DNA from: Knufia peltigerae
Taxonomy: Eukaryota; Ascomycota; Eurotiomycetes; Chaetothyriales; Trichomeriaceae
Assembly (NCBI GenBank): GCA_030247855.1
Contig: JAPDRN010000259.1
Location: forward strand, 1 to 14,177
Direction: 5' to 3'
DNA length: 14,177 nucleotides
How positions within the stretch are numbered: position 1 is the first letter of the stretch; every line of letters starts with the position of its first letter. The translations under genes and the position numbers were made by a program. This document shows positions 8,132 to 14,177 of this stretch, piece by piece. The notes beneath the pieces were generated by a model, which was given only the letters and a program-made list of their open reading frames with translations, made no database searches and had not been told where the DNA came from.

Positions 8132-9494
8132 TATTAATACTTCAAAAAAATATTTTAGTACTAAAATAAAACATGATAAAGCTAAAAAGTTTAAGGATAA
8201 AGCTAAAAAGTTTAAGGATAAAATTTTAGAATTAAAATTATATACTTTGGCTTTTCAGTCAATATTTCTTCTGTTCATATGTTATTTTAAGAGTATTTTT
8301 GCAACAAATTGAGCTAATATACAAGAAAATTTCTATACAGGTTTTGTCTTTTTAGCTTCATCTTTATATATTCCAGATTTTTTGAAAAAATTATTTTTAA
8401 AATGAGGTTTAGACTTAAAATTAGGACAAATATTATTTGGTTATAATTATATGGGACCTAATATAAATTATAAAGATTTTTCTGATACAACTGGTAGAGC
8501 ACATGATTCAAATTCATCGGCCCTTGATTCAAGTACAGCAAATGTACCAGAAGAAACTATAGCGGGTCCAAGTTCAGTAAATACAGTAGAAGATACAACG
8601 GTTACAGTAAATACAGTAGAAGATACAACGGCTACAGTAAATACAGTAGAAGATACAACGGCTACAGCAGGTATTGTGGAGGATCCAACAGCTGCAGTTG
8701 AGATAGTCAGAAGTTCAATGCCAACAGGGGACATATTTGTTATTAGTTCATCAGTTATGAGAAACGAGGCAGATTATGCATATTTTTGAACAAAACCTAA
8801 TCAATTAGAGTTTTACACAGGTGTAAATGAACAGTATAATAAATTTAAACATATTTCCCCTGAAGATAAACTAAAAATCTATGATGATTGTTTGAATAAA
8901 TTAAAACAAAGTAATCGTAGAGCACTTTTTTATTACGAAGATTTATGTGTTATGAAATATATGAGTAATGCAGGTTTATTATCAGATGAATTAAGAGATA
9001 AATTACAAGGATTAGGTAATGAAAGACCTATTGGCCATAAACAGGGTGTTTTTTCTTGACTACTTTCTGGAAAACGTGCTGGAGTAAGACAAGCAATAGA
9101 AGAATTGACTTCTAAAAGAAGTGAATTTATAAAACAAATAAATATAAGAATAGAAGATAATATAGCTGATTTAAGTACAGCAAATATACCAGAAGAAATT
9201 CTAGTTTACCCAAGTACAACAAATATACCAGAAGAAACTATAGCGGGTCCAAGTACAGCAAATGTACCAGAAGAAACTATAGCGGGTCCAAGTAAAAGGG
9301 CTAATCCTATGGATATTTCTAGCATTATGAATAACCCAAGTAACACTAGTCCTATATTATCACAAATAGATCCTCAGGTATGACAAGCTTCAAGTTCAGA
9401 ATCTGAACTTGAAAATAATAGACCTAATAAACGTCCAAGGATTTTAGAAGAAGATCCTACAGGAAACAGAAAAGGTAAAGAAAAAGAAAGTTAA
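8118..9494 (+). CDS. Unrecognised repeat-containing ORF, 458 aa, probable membrane protein
   Basis: I do not recognise this protein. The frame is open from just after TAG 8079-8081 to TAA 9492-9494, reading TGA as Trp. All five tryptophans (8310, 8403, 8787, 9057, 9381) are TGA, so the gene is adapted to this mitochondrial code. GTG 8118 is the most plausible start; ATT 8109 is an alternative, and the first ATG (8451) would remove the hydrophobic part. Layout: a basic N-terminus with a duplicated DKAKKFK heptad (residues 20-33), probable membrane segments at about 41-62 and 72-86, a Ser/Thr/acid-rich disordered region with peptide repeats (139-203), a charged helical-looking middle (about 215-350) containing NRRALFYYEDLCVMKYMSN, a second repeat block (353-391), and a charged tail with NKRPRILEE. 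No LAGLIDADG, GIY-YIG, polymerase or reverse-transcriptase motif is visible. It is probably co-transcribed with cob. Confidence 0.75.
8175..8216 (+). repeat. 21-base tandem duplication (DKAKKFK)
   Basis: Two identical 21-base units, 8175-8195 and 8196-8216, followed by the first six bases of a third. They encode a lysine-rich heptad in the N-terminal region of the unrecognised ORF, preserving the frame. The positive charge ahead of a hydrophobic segment suggests matrix-side retention of the N-terminus or RNA/lipid contact; this is inference. Confidence 0.93.
8532..8570 (+). repeat. Single 39-base unit (STANVPEETIAGP)
   Basis: One 13-residue unit in the unrecognised ORF. It is identical at all 39 bases to the unit at 9252-9290, about 720 bases away in the same frame, which points to recent copying or conversion within the gene. 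Confidence 0.93.
8577..8666 (+). repeat. 30-base tandem repeat, three units (VNTVEDTTAT)
   Basis: Three in-frame 30-base units at 8577-8606, 8607-8636 and 8637-8666 differ at a single position in the first (VT versus AT). Two decayed units may follow at 8667-8696 and 8697-8726 (AGIVEDPTAA, VEIVRSSMPT). The unit is acidic and threonine-rich and is likely disordered. Confidence 0.93.
9174..9290 (+). repeat. 39-base tandem repeat, three units (STxNxPEExxxxP)
   Basis: Three in-frame 39-base units at 9174-9212, 9213-9251 and 9252-9290 encode STANIPEEILVYP, STTNIPEETIAGP and STANVPEETIAGP. The third is identical to the isolated unit at 8532-8570. The first has diverged most. The repeats sit between the charged middle region and the basic tail of the unrecognised ORF. 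Confidence 0.93.
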
Positions 9495-9635
9495 ATATAA
9501 ATTTAAATCTTTTAAATATTTTATTCAACCCTATTTTTTAGATTAAATTAGTTTTACACAATTAAAATAAAAGACTATTTATCCTTTACAAATTTGCCTC
9601 ATGATTTTACTTCAAATAAATAAAATAAATAAAAA

Positions 9636-10040
9636 ATGACAAGCCTAACTTTTTTTTTTTTTTTCGTACCAATTTTAGCTTTAATATTATTGGGTTTAAA
9701 TGTATTACTTTCACCCCATAATCCTTATCAAGAAAAAAATAGTGCATTTGAATGTGGTTTTCATTCATTTTTAGGTCAAAATAGAACACAATTTAGTATA
9801 TCTTTTTTCATATTTGCACTATTATTTTTACTATTTGATCTAGAAATATTATTAGTATATCCTTATGTTGTAAGTGCTTATACTAATGGTATTTACGGTT
9901 TAATAATAATGTTGGTATTTTTCATTATATTAACTCTAGGATTTGTATTTGAATTAGGAAAAAATGCATTAAAAATAGATAGTAGACAAGGAAATAATAT
10001 TCAATTAAAAAACTGAAAACAAATAATATTTATTAATTAA
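9636..10040 (+). CDS. nad3: NADH-ubiquinone oxidoreductase chain 3 (complex I), 134 aa
   Basis: This is ND3, a three-helix complex I membrane subunit whose first matrix loop lies near the quinone site. The signature block NPYQEKNSAFECGFHSF, with the redox-sensitive loop cysteine, follows the first helix, and FALLFLLFDLEILLVYPY, with its conserved acidic residues, forms the second helix. TGA at 10014-10016 is Trp, so the protein continues eight codons to TAA 10038-10040. The start ATG 9636 follows an A/T leader; the nearby ATG at 9601 is out of frame. Codons 5-10 contain a run of 15 T that encodes five phenylalanines. nad3 is isolated from nad2 here and lies directly before rnl. The stop codon lies within a palindromic A/T repeat. 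Confidence 0.96.
9650..9664. repeat. T15 homopolymer inside nad3
   Basis: Fifteen consecutive T from the last base of codon 5 into codon 10 of nad3. The number shown keeps the frame open. It is slippage-prone in replication and sequencing. Confidence 0.95.
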
Positions 10041-10060
10041 TAAAACTTATTAATTAATAA
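10029..10060. repeat. Twin palindromes at the nad3-rnl junction
   Basis: The self-complementary 14-mer TTATTAATTAATAA occurs at 10030-10043 and 10047-10060. The first copy includes the nad3 stop codon. They could form a hairpin with each other or small cruciforms and might mark the nad3 3' end or the rnl 5' processing zone; this is inference. Confidence 0.7.
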
Positions 10061-11937
10061 ATAAAAAGATGATATAATTCTAGAATAAAGAATACTTTTT
10101 TAAAAATTTAAAAGTATAAAAAGAAATTATTATGAATAAATTGCTATAAACCAAAAAAAATTATAGAAAAGAAAAATCTTATAAGTAAACAAGGTGAACA
10201 GAAAAATCTAAGTAACCTTAGGAAAAAAAATCAAACGAGATTCTACATATAATGAGAAGTAAGGTAGAATAGCCTACAATAAGTAAAATGGGTTTTCTGT
10301 TTGAATATAGGGGAACCTTCCTCTAAGGCTAAATATGGTCTTATACGCAATAGTGAATAGTACCGTGAGGGAATTTATTTAATAGTAGTTTTATAAGCAG
10401 CTCGAGATAAATTTAAGTAAAAAACAAGAGCGTACCTTTTGCATAATGGGTCAGCAAGTTAATTTTAGATGCAAGGATTGTTATAAATGAAATGAATCCT
10501 TAGAGAAATCGATTATGAAAAAATGAGAAAGTATCTAAAATTAGACCCGAAGACTAGTGATCTTACTGTTATCAGGATTATAAAGGTCCGAACGGGTTAT
10601 CGTTGTAAAGATATCCGAGGAATAATGGTAAGTTAGTGAAAGACAAAACTGACTAGTTGAGCTGGTTTTCCGCGAAACCTATATAAGTAGGTAATTTAAA
10701 TAACATCTTAGCAGGTACAGAACTGTGATCTCGGTCAAAGTAAATATTTTGTTATAACAAAATAAATTTGTGTACATCGGGGGATCGTGAAGATTTTATC
10801 GGAGAGTATTTGCACTCGGAAGGGTTAAGATGAATATTAAAAAATCGGACATAGTACGCTAAGGTTGTATGTCAAAAGGGAAACAGCCCAGAACAAGAGT
10901 TAATAAGGTTCCAAAATTATTGTTGAGTGAAATTAAGGATGTGTCTTTGGAAACGATCAATTAATAGGCTTGGAAGCGGCCACATTTTATTGATCTCGTA
11001 ACAGAGCATTGATTTTTGAGAAGATTACACCGAAAATATAACGGATCTAAACAATATACCGAAACCTTGTCCATATATAGTTTATATTAAACAAAATATA
11101 TATGGGGTAGCGGAACATTGGATAAATCTAACACTTGTTCTTTTTAAGATTAAAAAATTAGATAATCCAAGCGATAATGCTGACATGAGTAACGAAAAAG
11201 ATATATCTCGCCTTAAGCTTATGGCATTTTATTAAAACGGCTTCTAAGCATGCATATTTATGCGATGAAAAATTCAACTAATATTAAATCTAATATATAA
11301 CTAATTAAAGTTAAATTAGTTCAGGAAAAAATTAGGACAAAGTTTATTAAGCTTTGTAAAAATATATTAGTTGAAATCAAACCGTACCTAAAAACTAACA
11401 CAAGTAAGCTAGTAGAGAATACGAAGGCGTTTGAGTAAACAATCATTAAGGAACTCGGCAAATTGACTCACGTAACTTCGGGATAAGGTGGACCATTTCT
11501 TATAAGTTTTAACAATATAAATATGATTTACATTGTTAAACTAGAGAAATAGGAAGCATGGAATAGTGTTGTACGACTGTTTATTTAAAACAGAGCACTC
11601 TGCAAAGATAAAAATCAAAATATTGAGTGTGATGTCTGCCCGGTGTCGGTCAGGTAACTGATTTGCTTAGAATTAAAAAGCTAGGTATTGAAGAAAACCC
11701 CGACAAACGGCGGCCTTACCGATGAGGGTCCTAAGGTAGCGGAATACCCTGGCCGTTAAATGCGGTCTTGCATGAATGATATAACGATACAACAGCTGTC
11801 TCGATGATTGGCTCAGTGAAATTGGAATAGCAGTGCAGATACTGTTTACCTCTAGATAGACGAGAAGACCCTTTGCAGCTTTACTGTTACTATTTTTGAT
11901 TAAAATACATGAATTACAAGTGTATAAGGTAGTTACT

Positions 11938-11970
11938 AAAATTAAAGGAAAGAATCTTTCCTTTAATTTT
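11938..11970 (+). other. Strong hairpin in rnl domain V
   Basis: A 15-bp perfect stem (11938-11952 with 11956-11970) closed by the three bases AAT. It lies between the GAGAAGACCC block and the rest of domain V, probably in the stalk region that binds ribosomal protein L1; that placement is inferred from order relative to E. coli 23S rRNA. Confidence 0.7.
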
Positions 11971-12099
11971 TAGGTTTTACAACAATGAGACACCTTTATT
12001 TACTTTATTTTATTCGATTGATTAGAAGACAGTTTATGCGGGGCACAGATCCCATAAATAGTACCTGGGTATATCCAAAATTCTATTAGTAAATTTGCA

Positions 12100-12310
12100 T
12101 GTTATGTGCAAATAAATATAACATATTTTTTGTTATATTTTTTATTTAATTTGTTATTTATTATTTAATTTATTCAGTTACTGTTGTTTTAAATATATTT
12201 ATATTTTTTATTTAAGTAAGATTTTAACTATATGGTGAATAGTTGTATTCAAAAATTTTAAAAATTTAAAATTTTTACCTATTTGTAGTATTTATATACT
12301 ATGATATTTA
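12100..12310 (+). other. A/T-rich expansion within rnl
   Basis: Between conserved domain V sequence that ends near 12090 and conserved sequence that resumes near 12318, there are about 210 bases of nearly pure A/T with short inverted repeats such as TTTGCA/TGCAAA (around 12100-12118). The bacterial molecule has far fewer bases here. It has no intron signature that I can see and is most likely an rRNA expansion segment. Confidence 0.6.
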
Positions 12311-12448
12311 ATTATACTGTCAAAGTTTAATGGCTAAATCTTGCTTTACTGTTAGACCTACAAGTCCATCAGTCGCGTAAGCGGGGCATAAGATCGCAAG
12401 ATACTGAAAGGAAAGGTCTTGTATTTTTGAAAAAGTTACGCTAGGGAT

Positions 12449-14049
12449 TTATTGTTAGTCCCACCAATATTTTATTTTATTGGTTATTATTTGGTTAAAT
12501 TTCAAAAAAACCTATAATTTATAGTTAATTTGAAGCGAAACTTATTTTTTAATAAGAACGTTAAACGACTAATTATTTATTAATTAAAAATCCAACATTT
12601 ATATATATATATATTTGATCATAATTATTAATATAAAAATTTATATTAATGAAATTTATCTATCCTAAATTATAATGAAATTATTATCTATAATAAGAAA
12701 AACAAACAATTTATCAGGAAATAAAAATAAAACTGAACTTTATGAGAATTCAGATTCTGTAAAACATTTTCCTTCTTCTGTTAGAGAATGAAATAATAGT
12801 ATTTTTTTATTTAATAAAAACGCATTATCTTTAATCCCTAATACTAGTAAATTGGCTATTAAAATAATTTACAATTATTTTAATTTATATAATAAAAAAA
12901 TTGAAAGAAAATTAAGAAGAAAAGCTTTATCTCGTATACTTAGAAGGTTATCTGGTGGTAAAATTTTTATTAGCAAAGGTGAATTTAAACATACTAATAA
13001 TAAAGTAATAATTACTTTATATGTATTTAATAATCAAAAAATTAATTATTTATTTAAACTTAAAAAGAGATATATAGACAAGCTTAACAAAACTAGACTT
13101 AATTTAAAAAAAATTAATACAATCAATTCAAGAAGTAAAAGATTGGCTAATAAATTAATTTTACTTAAAAAATTAAACAAAATTAGTTTACTTGGTTTAA
13201 AAGTATTAAGACAAGCCAATTGATATAAACCAAAAATTGTTAAAATTTTAAAAATGTTATATGAAAGAAAAAAAATAAATAAATATGTAGCTGTATCTAG
13301 ATATGTTAATAAATTCTATAAAAAACTTGTAAAAAAATCTTTTAGAAAATTATTATTCTACATGTATTATAGAAAATTAATATATATAAACAAATCAAAA
13401 TTTAATTATACTTATTTACAATATCTTAAAAATAAATTAATTGTTTTATTCAATAAAAATATTGAATTTAATTTTATAAATTTAAGATATTTTTATTTAA
13501 ATAGTGATATTCTTTCAGAATCCATATTATTAAAAATAACAAAAAACAGAAAAAGACTATTATTTTTTTTAAATAAATTAAAAAATAAAGTTAAAATACA
13601 AAAAAAAAAAATAATTTTAGGTGAATATTTAGAAAAAAAAAATATAAATATTAAACCTTATTTTAACAATAAAAATTTATTAGAAAGCTATATTATTAAT
13701 AATCTTAAATATAAACATATAACTGGGTTTAGATTAGAAGCAAGAGGTAGATTAAGCAAAAGATATACTGCCTCGAGATCTATGTATAAAGTTAGTTATG
13801 TTGGTAATTTATTAAATTTAGATTCATCATATAAAGGTTTATCTACTATTTTATTAAAAGGTAATTTAGATTCAAATTTACAATATACAAAACTAAATTC
13901 TAAAACACGTATAGGTTCATTTGGACTAAAAGGTTGAGTAAGTGGATATTAATTCAATATATATATATATTTATAAATGAAAACATAGTCTGAACCATAT
14001 TGGAAAATATGGAAAGAAAAAAAAATAAAATTTTTGATTAAACATATTG
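12449..14049 (+). other. Group I intron in rnl (position equivalent to E. coli 2449), hosting rps3
   Basis: This 1,601-base intron interrupts the conserved LSU sequence GGGAT^AACAGGC. Splice signals are clear. P1 pairs exon GGGAT with intron GTCCC (about 12458-12462), leaving the diagnostic U-G wobble at the 5' site. The intron TGTT just before the guide can pair with exon AACA as P10. The last intron base is G14049. A P6-like hairpin CTTATT-TTTT-AATAAG lies at 12541-12556. P7 is formed by GACTA (12567-12571) with TAGTC (13986-13990). P9 is CCATATT/AATATGG with a GGAA tetraloop (13995-14012). The ORF lies between the two P7 strands, so in the P3-P8 domain. This site and cargo match the well-known Pezizomycotina LSU intron, usually class IA. 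No homing endonuclease is present. Confidence 0.94.
12675..13952 (+). CDS. rps3: Ribosomal protein S3 (intron-encoded), 425 aa
   Basis: This is the mitochondrial small-subunit ribosomal protein of the S3 family (called S5 in Neurospora), encoded inside the LSU group I intron. The frame runs from ATG 12675 to TAA 13950-13952 with TGA as Trp (12789, 13221 and 13935 regions). The protein is very rich in Lys, Asn and Ile. Family blocks are visible: KLRRKALSRILRRLSGGKIF near residues 75-95, and near the C-terminus ITGFRLEARGRLSKRYTASR followed by TRIGSFGLKGWVSGY, the most conserved part of fungal mitochondrial S3. The start is the ATG that gives the conserved N-terminus with SVREWNNS; an earlier ATG at 12649 is out of frame and opens only a seven-codon frame. 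Expression depends on the excised or unspliced intron RNA. Confidence 0.95.
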
Positions 14050-14177
14050 AACAGGCTAATGAGCGCAAGAGAGTACAAATTGAGTGCGCGGTTTGGCACC
14101 TCGATGTCGGCTTAGCTCATCCTCATGAACGCAGGAATCATGAAGGGTTCGACTGTTCGTCGATTAAAGAGCTACAT

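Larger units (their letters stand above)
10100..14177 (+). rRNA. rnl: Large-subunit ribosomal RNA, 3' end outside window, split by one group I intron
   Basis: This is mitochondrial LSU rRNA. Blocks that match bacterial 23S rRNA run in order: CATCTAAGTA-like and GAAATCAACCGAGATT-like sequence near 10200-10245, TGAATATAGGGGAACCTTCC (10302-10321), GCGTACCTTTTGCATAATGG (10430-10449), GGGGTAGCGGAACATT (11103-11118), GCTGACATGAGTAACG (11179-11194), GGTCCTAAGGTAGCGGAATA (11728-11747), AGACGAGAAGACCCTTTG (11858-11875), and, after the intron, GGTTTGGCACCTCGATGTCG (14091-14110). Exon 1 ends at T12448 and exon 2 begins at A14050. The 5' end is not visible from sequence; it must lie between the nad3 stop at 10040 and about 10180, and 10100 is only an estimate. 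The gene continues past the window before the sarcin-ricin loop. A long A/T-rich insert lies at about 12100-12310. Confidence 0.95.

Noticed and set aside
8118..9494. Linear-plasmid polymerase remnant as identity of the unrecognised ORF
   Set aside because: No polymerase or terminal-protein motif can be seen; fungal mitochondrial plasmid origin remains possible but unsupported.
9495..9635. Hidden tRNA between the unrecognised ORF and nad3
   Set aside because: I found no D arm, anticodon arm and T arm in the right order on either strand.
12449..14049. Homing endonuclease in the rnl intron
   Set aside because: The ORF has ribosomal protein S3 sequence and no LAGLIDADG or GIY-YIG motif.

Overview
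This window is a piece of a fungal mitochondrial genome, very probably from a filamentous ascomycete (Pezizomycotina). The DNA is AT-rich. All recognised genes lie on the + strand, and in-frame TGA codons sit where the protein families have tryptophan (mold mitochondrial code, table 4), so many open frames look broken if read with the standard code. The large-subunit rRNA gene carries a group I intron with an rps3 gene inside it, an arrangement well known in Pezizomycotina. Complex I genes are present, and nad4L and nad5 overlap by one base. I cannot name the species; a class-level guess would be speculation.

Layout, left to right: nad2 (143-1759); a 333-base spacer holding an antisense copy of the 5' end of cob and a 27-base duplication; cox2 (2093-2866); tRNA-Met(CAU) (2956-3028); nad4L (3144-3413) overlapping nad5 (3413-5404); a spacer; nad1 (5691-6746); a spacer; cob (6938-8131); an unrecognised 458-codon ORF (8118-9494) that overlaps the 3' end of cob; nad3 (9636-10040); and rnl from about 10.1 kb to the window edge. 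A group I intron (12449-14049) splits rnl and contains rps3 (12675-13952). None of the protein genes has an intron. No homing endonuclease gene is seen.

Functionally, nad1, nad2, nad3, nad4L and nad5 encode membrane subunits of respiratory complex I. cob encodes the haem-bearing core of complex III, and cox2 the CuA subunit of complex IV. rnl, rps3 and trnM serve the mitochondrial ribosome that makes these proteins.

The most notable points are: (1) a perfect 101-bp inverted repeat linking the nad2-cox2 spacer (1806-1906) to the start of cob (6903-7003), which could flip the 5-kb segment between its arms and keep cob intact; (2) the unrecognised ORF fused tail-to-head with cob, starting at a non-ATG codon and carrying a basic heptad duplication, probable membrane segments and two different in-frame peptide repeats; (3) a sharp change in synonymous codon choice inside nad5, and a weaker one in cob, that suggests mosaic ancestry; (4) loss of the nad2-nad3 adjacency common in this group, with the cob fragment lying at the break.
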